Source of the DNA: Prochlorococcus sp. AG-347-K20
GTDB taxonomy: Bacteria > Cyanobacteriota > Cyanobacteriia > PCC-6307 > Cyanobiaceae
Length of the DNA stretch: 64,000 nucleotides
Assembly (NCBI GenBank): GCA_003281315.1
Contig: QCCH01000001.1
Location: forward strand, 186,001 to 250,000
Reading direction: 5' to 3'
This document shows, one piece after another, positions 19,095 to 29,374 of this stretch; the stretch's first letter is position 1, and every line of letters starts with the position of its first letter. The notes below the pieces were generated by a model that had not been told where the DNA came from, did no database searches, and saw only the letters and a program-made list of their open reading frames with translations. A program made the position numbers and the translations under genes.

Positions 19095-20891
19095 ATGTCA
19101 TCTTCGATAAAAGAAATTAGAAATGTTGCAATTATTGCTCACGTAGATCATGGTAAGACAACTCTTGTAGATGCATTGTTATCTCAATCAGGAATATTTA
19201 GAGACAATGAAGTTATCCCTACATGTGTAATGGATTCAAATGATCTTGAAAGAGAAAGGGGGATAACAATTCTCTCAAAAAATACTGCAGTTAACTATAA
19301 AGATACCAGAATTAATATTATAGATACACCTGGACATGCCGATTTTGGAGGAGAAGTTGAGAGGGTTTTGGGAATGGTTGATGGTTGTCTGCTTATTGTT
19401 GATGCAAATGAGGGACCTATGCCTCAAACAAGATTTGTTTTAAAAAAAGCATTAGAAAAAGGACTTAGGCCTATAGTCTTTGTAAATAAAATTGATAGAC
19501 CACGAGTAGTTCCAGAAATAGCAATTGATAAGGTCCTTGATTTGTTTTTGGAATTAGGAGCTGATGATGATCAATGCGATTTCCCTTATCTTTTTGGGAG
19601 TGGCTTATCTGGTTTCGCAAAAGAAGAGATGGAATCTAATAGTGACAATATGATGCCTCTTTTTGAAGCTATTATCAGACACGTTCCTCCTCCTGTAGGT
19701 GACTCTAATAAGCCTCTTCAGCTTCAAATAACCACTTTGGACTATTCTGATTTCCTAGGCAGAATAGTAATTGGAAAGATCCACAATGGAACTATAAAAA
19801 ATGGCCAACAAGCTAGTTTGATTAAAGAAAACGGAAAAACTATTAGAGGTAAGGTTAGTAAGCTTTTAGGATTTGAAGGTTTACAAAGAATTGATATAAA
19901 TGAAGCATTTGCAGGAGATATTGTTGCTGTTTCTGGTTTCGATGACGTCAATATTGGCGAGACCATAGCATGTCCCGATTCTCCTCATCCTCTTCCATTA
20001 ATCAAAGTTGATGAACCTACCTTAAATATGACTTTTGTTGTCAATGATTCACCATTCGCGGGTAAGGAAGGGAAATTTGTTACTAGTAGACAATTAAAAA
20101 ATAGATTAGAGAGGGAACTTTTAACAAATGTTGCACTAAGAGTAGAAGAAACTGATTCTCCAGACAGGTTCTCAGTTTCAGGAAGAGGAGAATTACATCT
20201 AGGGATATTGATTGAAACTATGAGAAGAGAGGGTTTTGAGTTTCAAATCTCGCAACCTCAAGTAATTTTCAGAGAAATTGATAATGTTGAATGTGAGCCT
20301 ATAGAGACTTTGGTTTTAGATGTGCCTGAAGTATCTGTTGGTTCTTGCATCGAAAAACTTGGATCTAGAAAGGCAGAGATGAAAAATATGCAGACAAGTT
20401 CAGATGGTAGAACTCAATTAGAATTTCTTGTTCCCTCAAGAGGATTAATTGGATTTCGTGGGGAATTTGTAAGGATAACCAGAGGTGAAGGTATCATGAG
20501 TCATTCGTTTTATGAATATAAACCTAAAACAGGAGACTTTGAAACCAGAAGGAATGGCGTTCTTATAGCTTTTGAGGAAGGTGTAGCCACATTTTATGCT
20601 TTAAAGAATGCTGAAGATAGGGGTGTCTATTTCATTAAACCTGGAGTTAAAGTCTATAAAGGAATGATAATTGGAGAGAATAATCGACCTCAAGATCTTG
20701 AGTTGAATATATGTAAAACTAAGCAGTTGACTAATATGAGGTCTGCAGGGGCAGAAGAACTTGATACTTTGCAGTCACCTGTCGATATTACCCTTGAAAG
20801 AGCACTCGAATATATTGGTCCAGATGAAATGCTAGAGGTAACACCGGATTCAATAAGAATGAGAAAAATAAATAAAAAGCAAAAAAAATAG
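19095..20891 (+). CDS. typA: Ribosome-binding GTPase TypA/BipA
   Basis: A 598-residue translational GTPase involved in ribosome assembly and stress adaptation. G1 is AHVDHGKT (15-22), switch I carries RERGITI, G3 is DTPGHADF and G4 is NKIDR. The C-terminal BipA-specific region includes [22 protein letters not shown] and the tail [12 protein letters not shown], which separates it from LepA and EF-G. ATG 19095 matches family starts. A DUF309 gene follows after 11 bases and is probably co-transcribed. Confidence 0.98.
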   Translation: MSSSIKEIRNVAIIAHVDHGKTTLVDALLSQSGIFRDNEVIPTCVMDSNDLERERGITILSKNTAVNYKDTRINIIDTPGHADFGGEVERVLGMVDGCLLIVDANEGPMPQTRFVLKKALEKGLRPIVFVNKIDRPRVVPEIAIDKVLDLFLELGADDDQCDFPYLFGSGLSGFAKEEMESNSDNMMPLFEAIIRHVPPPVGDSNKPLQLQITTLDYSDFLGRIVIGKIHNGTIKNGQQASLIKENGKTIRGKVSKLLGFEGLQRIDINEAFAGDIVAVSGFDDVNIGETIACPDSPHPLPLIKVDEPTLNMTFVVNDSPFAGKEGKFVTSRQLKNRLERELLTNVALRVEETDSPDRFSVSGRGELHLGILIETMRREGFEFQISQPQVIFREIDNVECEPIETLVLDVPEVSVGSCIEKLGSRKAEMKNMQTSSDGRTQLEFLVPSRGLIGFRGEFVRITRGEGIMSHSFYEYKPKTGDFETRRNGVLIAFEEGVATFYALKNAEDRGVYFIKPGVKVYKGMIIGENNRPQDLELNICKTKQLTNMRSAGAEELDTLQSPVDITLERALEYIGPDEMLEVTPDSIRMRKINKKQKK

Positions 20892-20902
20892 TAATTGGTT
20901 TT

Positions 20903-21271
20903 ATGAACGAAGAAAGTACAAAAAGTTTTCAAGATTCCCTTTTTAAAGCTTTAAATCTTTTTAACAATCATGAATGGTATGAGGCTCATGATGCTTTTGA
21001 AGAAATATGGAATTCCGTTGATGGTGATGAAAGACAAGTTATCCAGGGAATTTTACAAGTATCTGTTTCTCAGTTTCACTTAAGTAAGGGTAATTTAAAT
21101 GGAGCTACTATTTTGCTTGGAGAGGGTTTAGGTAGGATAAAAACTAGAACCGAGATTAATTTAGGGGTTGATCTTGAATCCTTCTGTCGATGTTTGGAGG
21201 ATTTATTAAGGAAATTACAATGTAAAGAGCTATTAAATGAGAACGATAAGCCTTTTTTGAAACCTCTTTGA
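20903..21271 (+). CDS. DUF309 domain protein
   Basis: A 122-residue all-alpha protein matching the DUF309 family, whose signature is visible as NHEWYEAHDAFEEIW (about 24-38) followed by GDERQVIQGILQ and HLSKGN. The biochemical role of this family is not established. The gene lies 11 bases after typA, and its TGA overlaps the ATG of a 31-codon ORF by one base. Translation is therefore probably coupled through to lptB. Confidence 0.88.
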   Translation: MNEESTKSFQDSLFKALNLFNNHEWYEAHDAFEEIWNSVDGDERQVIQGILQVSVSQFHLSKGNLNGATILLGEGLGRIKTRTEINLGVDLESFCRCLEDLLRKLQCKELLNENDKPFLKPL

Positions 21272-21366
21272 TGAATATCTCTATATCTTCAATTAAATTA
21301 TTATTATTATCTATTTCATTTTTTTTTCAAGAAAACAAGAAAATTAATCGATCTCAAGGAAAATGA
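21271..21366 (+). CDS. 31-residue ORF squeezed between DUF309 and lptB; possible LptA/OstA remnant
   Basis: ATG 21271 overlaps the DUF309 stop (TGATG), and the TGA at 21364-21366 overlaps the lptB start (ATGA). The peptide has a signal-sequence-like hydrophobic stretch (IKLLLLSISFFF, 8-19) followed by a short Lys/Asn-rich tail. In many bacteria and cyanobacteria lptA/ostA, a secreted LPS-bridge protein, sits directly before lptB. I infer that this could be the left-over signal peptide of a deleted lptA, kept for translational coupling, or a small membrane peptide. Neither is proven. Confidence 0.45.
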   Translation: MNISISSIKLLLLSISFFFQENKKINRSQGK

Positions 21367-22091
21367 ACCTAAATATTCATAATGTATCCTTTTCAATTAA
21401 AGGAAGATTAATCGTAAATGATGTTTCCATAACTGTTAATCCAGGGGAAGTTGTAGGGTTGATGGGACCTAATGGTGCTGGGAAAACTACAACTTTTAAT
21501 CTTGCAGTTGGGAATATAAAACCAGATAAAGGTGAAATTTTAATGAATGGGAAAAATATAACCAATCTTCCTTTACCAATTAGATCAAGACTTGGGTTAG
21601 GCTACTTAACTCAGGAAGCGAGTATATTTAGAGACCTCACTGTTAAGGATAATATAGATTTGGCTTTGCAAAATTCATCTTATAGTAGAGCAGCGATAAG
21701 AAATAGAAGAGAACAATTAATTAATGAATTTAATTTGAATAACTTTGTAGATAGTTATGGTTATCAACTTTCAGGAGGAGAGAGGAGAAGGTGTGAGATA
21801 GCTAGGGCTCTCACCGTAGGCAGAAAAGGACCTAAATATCTGTTATTAGACGAACCTTTTGCTGGGATAGATCCTTTAGCTGTTAATGATCTAAAGAAAC
21901 TAATTCTAAAATTAAGTAGTGACGGGATAGGGATTCTTATTACAGACCATAATGTGAGGGAAACCCTTCTAATTACAAACAAATCATATGTATTAAGTGA
22001 AGGAAAAATTTTAGCTAACGATTCATCAAGTGCATTGGCTGATAATCCAATAGTCAAGAAGTATTATCTAGGAGATAATTTCAAACTTTGA
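21363..22091 (+). CDS. lptB: LPS transport ABC ATPase LptB
   Basis: LptB powers lipopolysaccharide extraction from the inner membrane with LptF/LptG. It has 242 residues. Walker A is GPNGAGKTT, the Q-loop follows in YLTQEASIFRDLTV, the signature is LSGGERRR, Walker B is LLLDEPFAGIDP, and the switch histidine is in TDHN. The YLTQEASIFR and DEPFAGIDP blocks distinguish LptB from branched-chain amino acid LivG/LivF ATPases. The gene overlaps the 31-codon ORF by four bases. The partner permease genes are not in this window. Confidence 0.95.
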   Translation: MNLNIHNVSFSIKGRLIVNDVSITVNPGEVVGLMGPNGAGKTTTFNLAVGNIKPDKGEILMNGKNITNLPLPIRSRLGLGYLTQEASIFRDLTVKDNIDLALQNSSYSRAAIRNRREQLINEFNLNNFVDSYGYQLSGGERRRCEIARALTVGRKGPKYLLLDEPFAGIDPLAVNDLKKLILKLSSDGIGILITDHNVRETLLITNKSYVLSEGKILANDSSSALADNPIVKKYYLGDNFKL

Positions 22092-22206
22092 AATGATTTT
22101 TAAAAAAATAAATTAAAACTTTATTATTAAAGATTTACTCATATAAGAATGATTTTAATTATTATTTAGTTGTCATTGAATATTAAAACTTGAGAAATTT
22201 CTAGAA

Positions 22207-23136
22207 ATGATACTAGATAATTTTTTTAAAAATTTAATATATGAACCTGTTTCAGTTTTAGGTCTTTTAGTTTTTTATTTTTTATTAATTAACTTACCAA
22301 TATCTTTGGGTGCAGTTTTTAAAAAAAAGTCTTCTTCTGCCGTAAGACTTATTACGATTTTAGTGAATTTATTAATAACATTACAATTACTTTTTAGGTG
22401 GTCAATTTCTGGGCACTTTCCTATAAGCAATTTGTATGAATCTCTTTATTTCCTTACTTGGGGTATCACATTAGGTCAACTGTTGGTTGAAAGAGAATAC
22501 CAAGCTCCAATAATTCCTTTAATTGCTATACCTATTGAGTTACTGACCGTGGCTTTTGCTTGTTTTGTTTTACCTGAGGATTTAAAATTGTCATCCAACT
22601 TAGTTCCAGCTTTGAGGTCTAGTTGGTTAGTAATGCATGTTAGTGTCGTAATGCTTAGCTATGCAGCATTAATAATAGGTTCTTTACTTTCAATGTCCGT
22701 TTTGTTTGTTAATAAAAATCAGCCGCTTCAAATCAGAAGTAGTTCTACAGGTATAGGAGGATTTAAACTTTCAAATAACTATCCTTTAAGTGATTTGGAT
22801 GAACCTATTGAATTTTCTCATTCAGAAGAATTAGATACATTAAGTTATCGTTCTATATTAGTAGGCTTTGTTCTTTTGACTCTCGGTTTAATTTCAGGTG
22901 CGGTTTGGGCTAATGAGGCCTGGGGTACTTGGTGGAGTTGGGATCCAAAAGAAACATGGGCATTTATCTCATGGTTGTTTTATGCGGCTTATCTGCATAT
23001 GAGAATAAGCAAGGGTTGGCAAGGACGCAAACCAGCATTATTAGCATCTACAGGCTTTTTAATTGTTTTAGTTTGTTATTTAGGAGTTAATTTTTTAGGA
23101 ATAGGGTTACACAGTTATGGATGGATATTTGGGTGA
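22207..23136 (+). CDS. ccsA: Cytochrome c biogenesis protein CcsA (heme handling)
   Basis: A 309-residue polytopic membrane protein of system II cytochrome c maturation. The tryptophan-rich WWD heme-binding motif WGTWWSWDPKETWAFISW lies in the C-terminal half, and HFPISNLYESL and the final GLHSYGW are typical of CcsA. It delivers heme to the lumen side with Ccs1/CcsB for attachment to cytochromes f and c6. ATG 22207. It stands 115 bases after lptB and ends 24 bases before the end of convergent rpe. Confidence 0.95.
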   Translation: MILDNFFKNLIYEPVSVLGLLVFYFLLINLPISLGAVFKKKSSSAVRLITILVNLLITLQLLFRWSISGHFPISNLYESLYFLTWGITLGQLLVEREYQAPIIPLIAIPIELLTVAFACFVLPEDLKLSSNLVPALRSSWLVMHVSVVMLSYAALIIGSLLSMSVLFVNKNQPLQIRSSSTGIGGFKLSNNYPLSDLDEPIEFSHSEELDTLSYRSILVGFVLLTLGLISGAVWANEAWGTWWSWDPKETWAFISWLFYAAYLHMRISKGWQGRKPALLASTGFLIVLVCYLGVNFLGIGLHSYGWIFG

Positions 23137-23160
23137 CTAAGATATCACCTGTCTTATTGA

Positions 23161-23916
23161 TTAAGGCTCTGAAAGAACATTCCCTTTTTGTGCTTCTTGC
23201 GCAACTTTTCTCAAGTCATCACACCCCTCTTTTAATGTTGGGTAAGCAAACATTCCACTACCTGCAATAAAACAATTAGCACCAGCATCGGCACATTGAG
23301 AAATAGTCCAATTTGCTTTTATGCCCCCATCAACTTCAATATCTACGTTTAAGTTATTGTTGATAACAAAGTTTCTTATTTCTCTTATTTTATTAAGCAT
23401 TGTTGGTATGTAAGCTTGTCCACCAAAGCCTGGATTAACTGTCATAACCAAAACATGATCTACCATATCCATAATGTTCTTAATCATTTCAAAAGGAGTA
23501 TGAGGGTTTAATGCAACAGAAGGAGATCCTCCTAGGTCTCTTATTCTTCCGAGAACTCTATGCAAATGAATATTTGCTTCGGCATGAGCTATTACTACTC
23601 CTGGTTCTCCATTTGCACCTTTTGTAGCGTTTACATAAGATTCAAGCATCGTTTCACAATTGTATTGGCTCACCATTAATTGAGTTTCAAAAGGAACATT
23701 GCAATATTTCCTGCATGCTGAAATCATTTCAGGACCGAATGTAAGATTTGGAACGAAATTTCCATCCATTACATCAAATTGAATTCTATCTACCCCAGCC
23801 TCTTCGAGTTCTTTCACACATGACCCCATATTTGCCCAATCTGCTGGTAAAACTGAAGGAATTATTTGAATTGGTCTACTAACACCAGCTAAATTTGTTT
23901 GATTTGACTCAGTCAT
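23161..23916 (-). CDS. rpe: Ribulose-phosphate 3-epimerase
   Basis: Interconverts ribulose-5-phosphate and xylulose-5-phosphate in the Calvin and pentose phosphate pathways. It has 251 residues and a TIM barrel. Metal/catalytic motifs are IIPSVLPADWANM near the N-terminus, FDVMDGNFVPNLTFGP, VMTVNPGFGGQ and DGGI. A stretch of about 15 extra N-terminal residues precedes the barrel; the ATG at 23916 is used. It is divergent from glpX, another Calvin-cycle gene, across a 187-base control region. Confidence 0.97.
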   Translation of the reverse strand: MTESNQTNLAGVSRPIQIIPSVLPADWANMGSCVKELEEAGVDRIQFDVMDGNFVPNLTFGPEMISACRKYCNVPFETQLMVSQYNCETMLESYVNATKGANGEPGVVIAHAEANIHLHRVLGRIRDLGGSPSVALNPHTPFEMIKNIMDMVDHVLVMTVNPGFGGQAYIPTMLNKIREIRNFVINNNLNVDIEVDGGIKANWTISQCADAGANCFIAGSGMFAYPTLKEGCDDLRKVAQEAQKGNVLSEP

Positions 23917-24103
23917 TTAATTTTTAAAATATTTAATAAAGATACTATATTTAGTTGTTTATTCCTAATTTCAAGTCACGGCCTGATAAAGTAACAGCTG
24001 TAAAGAGTTAAAAAAAGCTTACTAGCATAATAATTCTCATATAAAATGACATTTTTTATGAGATCATACTCAAAACCTTTTAGAAAATCCTCAAAATTTA
24101 ATT

Positions 24104-25105
24104 GTGAATCAAACTTTAATTCAAGAAATTCTCGAAGTTGTCGAGCAAGCAGCTATTGCCTCAGCAAAATTAACAGGACTTGGTCAAAAAGATGAAGCTG
24201 ATGCTGCAGCTGTCGAAGCAATGAGATTGCGAATGGGCAAAATTGAAATGAAAGGGAAAATTGTTATTGGAGAAGGTGAAAGAGATGAAGCACCTATGCT
24301 CTATATAGGTGAAGAGGTTGGTAGTGGAAGTGGTCCAGGGGTTGACTTTGCAGTAGATCCTTGTGAAGGAACTAATCTTTGTGCGAATAATCAAAGAGGT
24401 TCTATGGCAGTTTTAGCGGCCTCTGATACGGGTGGTCTTTTCAATGCGCCTGATTTTTACATGAATAAATTAGCAGCGCCTCCTGCGGCCAAAGGTAAAG
24501 TAGATATAAGAAATTCGGCTACTGAAAACTTAAAGATACTAAGTAATTGCTTGGGTCTTTCTATTGATGAGCTTACTGTTGTTGTAATGGATAGAACTAG
24601 GCATAAAGATTTAATTAAAGAGATTCGCGGATGTGGTGCAAAAGTACAACCGATTTCTGATGGTGATGTGCAAGCAGCGATTGCATGTGGTTTTGCAGGA
24701 ACTGGAACACATTGTTTGATGGGTATAGGTGCAGCTCCAGAGGGTGTTATTTCAGCTGCTGCAATGAGAGCTCTGGGCGGGCACTTTCAAGGACAACTAG
24801 TTTATGATCCAGCAATCGCTCAAACTTCTGAGTGGGCCGATTACACAAAAGAAGGAAATATAAAACGTCTTAATGAAATGGGCATAACTGATATAGATAA
24901 AATCTATGAAGCAAACGAATTGGCCTCTGGAGAAAATGTTGTTTTCGCTGGTAGTGGAATAACTGATGGATTACTATTTGACGGAGTTAAATTTGAAAGG
25001 GATTGTGTTAGAACAAGCAGTCTAGTTATTAGTACATTAGATAGCACTGCAAGGTTCACAAACACTGTCCATATAAAAGATGGTGCTAAGAGTATCAGCC
25101 TTTAA
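24104..25105 (+). CDS. glpX: Fructose-1,6/sedoheptulose-1,7-bisphosphatase, class II
   Basis: The bifunctional Calvin-cycle phosphatase of cyanobacteria. It has 333 residues. Metal and catalytic residues match E. coli GlpX numbering: D33, E57 within GEGERDEAP (56-64), and D85/E88 within DPCEGT (85-90). The start is GTG 24104, fixed by the conserved [18 protein letters not shown]-terminus. hemA begins 18 bases after the stop, so carbon fixation and tetrapyrrole entry may share a transcript. The upstream 187 bases are shared with divergent rpe. Confidence 0.97.
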   Translation: MNQTLIQEILEVVEQAAIASAKLTGLGQKDEADAAAVEAMRLRMGKIEMKGKIVIGEGERDEAPMLYIGEEVGSGSGPGVDFAVDPCEGTNLCANNQRGSMAVLAASDTGGLFNAPDFYMNKLAAPPAAKGKVDIRNSATENLKILSNCLGLSIDELTVVVMDRTRHKDLIKEIRGCGAKVQPISDGDVQAAIACGFAGTGTHCLMGIGAAPEGVISAAAMRALGGHFQGQLVYDPAIAQTSEWADYTKEGNIKRLNEMGITDIDKIYEANELASGENVVFAGSGITDGLLFDGVKFERDCVRTSSLVISTLDSTARFTNTVHIKDGAKSISL

Positions 25106-25123
25106 AAAATTCCTTTTGATTTT

Positions 25124-26434
25124 ATGCATATTGTTGTCGTCGGACTGAGTCATCGCACGGCACCTGTCGAAGTGCGTGAGAAGTTAAGTATTCCTGACCA
25201 ATCTATAACAGAATCATTGAAAGCATTAAAAGCTTTCTCTGAAGTATTAGAGGTTTCAATTTTAAGTACTTGTAATAGGCTGGAAATATACGCCCTAGTA
25301 AAGGATAAAAACAATGGAATATCATCTATTAAAGAATTTATATCAGAATATTCTGGAATCACTTTTGAAGATTTAAATCCACATCTTTTTAGCTTTAGAC
25401 AGGAAGAAGCAGTTTTGCATTTGATGAAAGTTTCGGCAGGACTCGATAGCCTTGTTTTAGGGGAAGGACAAATCCTTTCTCAGGTAAAAAAAATGATGAG
25501 ATTAGGTCAAGAGAATCAATCTACTGGTCCAATTCTTAATAGATTATTAACTCAATCAGTTAGTACAGGTAAAAAAGTTAGATCCGAAACAAATTTAGGA
25601 ACTGGAGCTGTATCAATAAGTTCAGCAGCGGTAGAACTTGCCCAATTAAAAATTGGTCAGGAAAAGGGTTTTGATACTCTTGTTAGTTTGGAATCAGAGA
25701 ATGTTCTTGTAGTGGGTGCCGGACGAATGAGTAGGCTTTTAATAACTCATTTAAAATCAAAAGGATGTCACAAACTTATTCTCATTAATAGAAATATCGA
25801 TAGAGCATTAAATCTTGCGCTAGACTTTCCTGACTTAAAGATTGTTTGTAAAGGGTTAAACGAATTAGATGAAAATATTTCAATATCTTCACTTGTTTTC
25901 ACCAGTACAGCGTCTGAAGAGCCAATAATTGATCTCGCTAAAATTGAAAAATTAAATTTGAGTAATAAACTTAAATTTATTGATATTGGTGTACCGAGAA
26001 ATATATCTAATGATGTCAAAAAACATGAATTTGTAAAATCATTTGATGTGGATGACTTACAAGAGGTCGTTTCAAGAAATCAAGAATTTAGACAGAAAAT
26101 AGCAAAGGAAGCGGAATCTTTAGTAGAAGAAGAAAGGATCATTTTTCTAGAATGGTGGGCAAGTCTAGAGGCGGTTCCAGTAATTAATAAACTTAGATCA
26201 GATTTGGAGTTAATTAGAAAAGAGGAATTGCAGAAAGCACTAAGCAGGATGGGACCAGATTTTTCGGCTCGAGAAAGAAAAGTTGTGGAAGCTCTGACTA
26301 AAGGAATTATTAATAAAATACTTCATACACCTGTCACCAAGTTGAGAAGTCCTCAATCAAGAGAAGAAAGGCAAGTTTCTTTGAAAATCGTTGAAAAATT
26401 GTTTTCTTTGGTAGAAGAGGATAAAAATAACTAA
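25124..26434 (+). CDS. hemA: Glutamyl-tRNA reductase
   Basis: First committed enzyme of heme and chlorophyll synthesis, converting glutamyl-tRNA to glutamate-1-semialdehyde. It has 436 residues. The nucleophile is C50 in STCNRLEIY, the N-terminus MHIVVVGLSHRTAPVEVRE is diagnostic, the NADPH-binding glycine motif is VVGAGRMS, and the C-terminal dimerisation helix region includes SLEAVPVI. It directly follows glpX by 18 bases. Confidence 0.98.
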   Translation: MHIVVVGLSHRTAPVEVREKLSIPDQSITESLKALKAFSEVLEVSILSTCNRLEIYALVKDKNNGISSIKEFISEYSGITFEDLNPHLFSFRQEEAVLHLMKVSAGLDSLVLGEGQILSQVKKMMRLGQENQSTGPILNRLLTQSVSTGKKVRSETNLGTGAVSISSAAVELAQLKIGQEKGFDTLVSLESENVLVVGAGRMSRLLITHLKSKGCHKLILINRNIDRALNLALDFPDLKIVCKGLNELDENISISSLVFTSTASEEPIIDLAKIEKLNLSNKLKFIDIGVPRNISNDVKKHEFVKSFDVDDLQEVVSRNQEFRQKIAKEAESLVEEERIIFLEWWASLEAVPVINKLRSDLELIRKEELQKALSRMGPDFSARERKVVEALTKGIINKILHTPVTKLRSPQSREERQVSLKIVEKLFSLVEEDKNN

Positions 26435-26564
26435 TTTTTCTCGATTTATATTAAGTTTTTCCAGTGATTTATCGAAATACCTGTGTAAACTGACCATTTG
26501 TATTTCTAAATTTGCCCAAAATCAGTTACTTTAAATAATTGTATATCTAACTCAATTAGATTGA

Positions 26565-27860
26565 ATGAAGCGTGTGTTGGCCATTATCCTCGGAGGAGGA
26601 AAAGGTTCTAGACTTTACCCTTTAACAAAAATGAGGGCTAAGCCTGCTGTGCCATTGGCAGGTAAGTATCGTTTAATAGACATTCCAATTAGTAATTGTA
26701 TAAATTCAGGCATTGAAAAAATGTACGTATTGACCCAGTTCAATAGTGCATCTTTAAATAGACATATAGGAAGAACCTATAATTTAAATGGTCCTTTCGG
26801 CCAAGGATTTGTGGAGGTATTAGCCGCGCAACAGACTCCTGATAGTCCGAAGTGGTTCGAAGGTACTGCTGATGCTGTAAGAAAATACCAATGGTTATTT
26901 CAAGAATGGGATGTTGATGAATATTTAATATTGTCAGGCGATCAGCTGTACAGAATGGACTACAGTTTATTTGTTCAACATCATAGGGATAATGGTGCAG
27001 ATTTAACTGTTGCAGCTTTGCCTGTTGATCAAGTTCAAGCAGAAGGTTTTGGCCTTATGAGAATCGATGATGTTGGAAATATAAAAGAATTCAGTGAAAA
27101 GCCTACTGGAGAGAAGTTGAAGGCAATGGCAGTAGATACTTCAAAATTTGGATTAAGTAAGGAGTCAGCTGCTGAAAAACCTTATCTAGCCTCTATGGGT
27201 ATTTATGTCTTTAGCAGAAATACTCTTTTTGATCTCCTAAATAAATTTCCTAATTATACGGATTTTGGTAAGGACATAATTCCTGAAGCCCTAAGTAGGG
27301 GTGATACTCTTAAAAGCTATGTGTTCGATGATTATTGGGAAGATATCGGCACCATTGGGGCATTCTTTGAATCAAACCTTGCATTAACTGAGCAACCAAA
27401 GCCTCCATTTAGTTTTTATGATGAAAAATTTCCAATTTATACAAGACCTAGATTCCTCCCCCCTTCTAAACTTGTAGATGCTCAAATTACTGATTCAATA
27501 GTTTGTGAAGGCACAATCTTGAAGTCATGTAGTATTTTACATTGTGTTTTAGGTGTAAGAAGCAGAATTGAAAGTGATTCGGTTCTTGAGGACACTCTTG
27601 TTATGGGTGCAGATTTTTTTGAATCCCCAGATGAGAGGATTGAATTAAGAAAAGGGGGCGGAACGCCTCTTGGAGTTGGTGAAGGGACTACTGTAAAAAG
27701 AGCAATTCTTGATAAGAATACAAGAATTGGTGATAATGTCGTGATCATTAATAAAGATCGAGTAGAAGAAGCAGATAAGCCAGAATTAGGCTTCTATATC
27801 AGAAATGGAATTGTTGTAGTAGTTAAAAATGCAACTATTGCGAACGGAACTGTTATTTAA
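26565..27860 (+). CDS. glgC: Glucose-1-phosphate adenylyltransferase
   Basis: Makes ADP-glucose for glycogen, the committed step of carbon storage. It has 431 residues. The nucleotide-binding loop [12 protein letters not shown] spans 10-21, [10 protein letters not shown] carries the metal-binding Asp, and FSEKPTG is the glucose-1-phosphate lysine motif. The C-terminal left-handed beta helix is present, with the allosteric-site region ending [20 protein letters not shown] 26565. The 130-base gap after hemA suggests its own promoter. Confidence 0.97.
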   Translation: MKRVLAIILGGGKGSRLYPLTKMRAKPAVPLAGKYRLIDIPISNCINSGIEKMYVLTQFNSASLNRHIGRTYNLNGPFGQGFVEVLAAQQTPDSPKWFEGTADAVRKYQWLFQEWDVDEYLILSGDQLYRMDYSLFVQHHRDNGADLTVAALPVDQVQAEGFGLMRIDDVGNIKEFSEKPTGEKLKAMAVDTSKFGLSKESAAEKPYLASMGIYVFSRNTLFDLLNKFPNYTDFGKDIIPEALSRGDTLKSYVFDDYWEDIGTIGAFFESNLALTEQPKPPFSFYDEKFPIYTRPRFLPPSKLVDAQITDSIVCEGTILKSCSILHCVLGVRSRIESDSVLEDTLVMGADFFESPDERIELRKGGGTPLGVGEGTTVKRAILDKNTRIGDNVVIINKDRVEEADKPELGFYIRNGIVVVVKNATIANGTVI

Positions 27861-27955
27861 ATCTATTCCATCATTTTTCGCTGACAAAAGTGTTTTTTTT
27901 GAGCAATTTTGTTGAGTTACAGGCAAACTATATTTATTGAGTTTTTTAATTTTTT

Positions 27956-29374
27956 ATGTCCAAGGCACATTTTGGTTTAATAGGTCTTGGTGTTATGGGC
28001 GAAAATTTAGTTCTTAACGCAGAGAGAAATGGATTTTCTAGTGTAGTTTTTAATAGGACTTACTCAAAAACCGAAGAATTTTTACAAGGTCGTGGCCTTG
28101 GGAAGAATATAGAAGGAGCTGAAACTCTTCAAGAATTTGTTAATAAGCTAGAGAGACCCAGAAGAATTCTAATGATGGTAAAAGCTGGGCCCGCAACAGA
28201 TGCTGTCATTGATAATATTTCTGGATATCTCGAGGAAGGAGATTTATTAATAGATGGCGGCAACTCTCAATTTAAAGATACAGAAAGAAGGGTGAATACT
28301 CTTGAAAGTAAAAGTTTTGGATACATTGGAATGGGAGTCTCTGGAGGAGCCAAAGGAGCTCTAGAGGGTCCAAGTATGATGCCCGGGGGTACTAAGGCTT
28401 CATATGATGCGATAGAAAGCTTACTAACAAAAATGGCTGCCAAAGTTGAAGATGGACCATGTGTTGCATATGTTGGACCAGGAGGCTCAGGTCATTTTGT
28501 AAAAACTGTTCATAACGGAATTGAATATGGAATTGAACAAATACTTGCAGAAGCTTATGACCTTATGAAGAGAGTCAAAGGTATGAATGGACAGCAGATG
28601 TCAGAGGTATTTGGTATCTGGAATAATACTGATGAATTAGCTTCTTATCTTGTTGAGATAACAGAGATTTGTCTAAATACAAAAGATGAGATTACTGGAG
28701 ATGATGTCGTGGAAAAAATATTGGATAAAGCTGGCCAGAAAGGTACAGGTTTATGGACTGTTGTAAGTGCTCTAGAACTGGGGGTATCAGTCCCAACTAT
28801 TTATGCATCTTTAAATGCAAGAGTAATGAGTTCTTTAAAAGAGCAACGTAGTGAGATTGAAAAAACTATTCCGTCTAAAGAGATGGAGGATTTTGATTTA
28901 GGTAATATATCAGATGGAATGAAACCTTTATTTGATGCTGTAGTCCTTGCCACAATTGCTAGCTATTCCCAAGGTATGGATATTTTAAGAGAAGCATCTG
29001 CAGTATATAACTATGGTTTGAATATGCCGTCAATTGCTCAAATATGGAAAGGTGGTTGCATAATTAGATCAAAATTATTAAGTAAAATACAAGATGCTTA
29101 TAACAAAGACCCTGATCTAAAAAATTTAATTTTTGATGATTGGTTTAATAATGAAATTGCGACAAGATTAGACAACTTAGCTAAAGTAGTTTCTCTATCC
29201 ACAAAGGCAGGTATACCAGTCCCATGTTTATCCAGTACTTTAGATTATTTGAATAGTTATAGAACCAATAGACTTCCTCAGAATCTTGTTCAGGCAATGA
29301 GAGATTGTTTTGGCTCTCATACATATGAAAGAATTGATAGGGAAGGTAGTTTTCATACTGAATGGATGAAATGA
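27956..29374 (+). CDS. gnd: 6-phosphogluconate dehydrogenase (decarboxylating)
   Basis: Oxidises 6-phosphogluconate to ribulose-5-phosphate with NADPH formation. It has 472 residues. The NADP fold opens GLIGLGVMGENL (7-18), the substrate-binding segment is GVSGGAKGALEGPSMMPGG, and the catalytic lysine lies in GHFVKTVHNGIEYG. The C-terminal tail DREGSFHTEW contributes to the neighbouring active site. Its stop overlaps the pgl start, so two successive steps of the same pathway are translationally coupled. Confidence 0.98.
   Translation: MSKAHFGLIGLGVMGENLVLNAERNGFSSVVFNRTYSKTEEFLQGRGLGKNIEGAETLQEFVNKLERPRRILMMVKAGPATDAVIDNISGYLEEGDLLIDGGNSQFKDTERRVNTLESKSFGYIGMGVSGGAKGALEGPSMMPGGTKASYDAIESLLTKMAAKVEDGPCVAYVGPGGSGHFVKTVHNGIEYGIEQILAEAYDLMKRVKGMNGQQMSEVFGIWNNTDELASYLVEITEICLNTKDEITGDDVVEKILDKAGQKGTGLWTVVSALELGVSVPTIYASLNARVMSSLKEQRSEIEKTIPSKEMEDFDLGNISDGMKPLFDAVVLATIASYSQGMDILREASAVYNYGLNMPSIAQIWKGGCIIRSKLLSKIQDAYNKDPDLKNLIFDDWFNNEIATRLDNLAKVVSLSTKAGIPVPCLSSTLDYLNSYRTNRLPQNLVQAMRDCFGSHTYERIDREGSFHTEWMK

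Noticed and set aside
22118..22140. CTTTA-TTAT-TAAAG hairpin after lptB
   Set aside because: Five A-T-rich pairs without a U-run; too weak to call a terminator.
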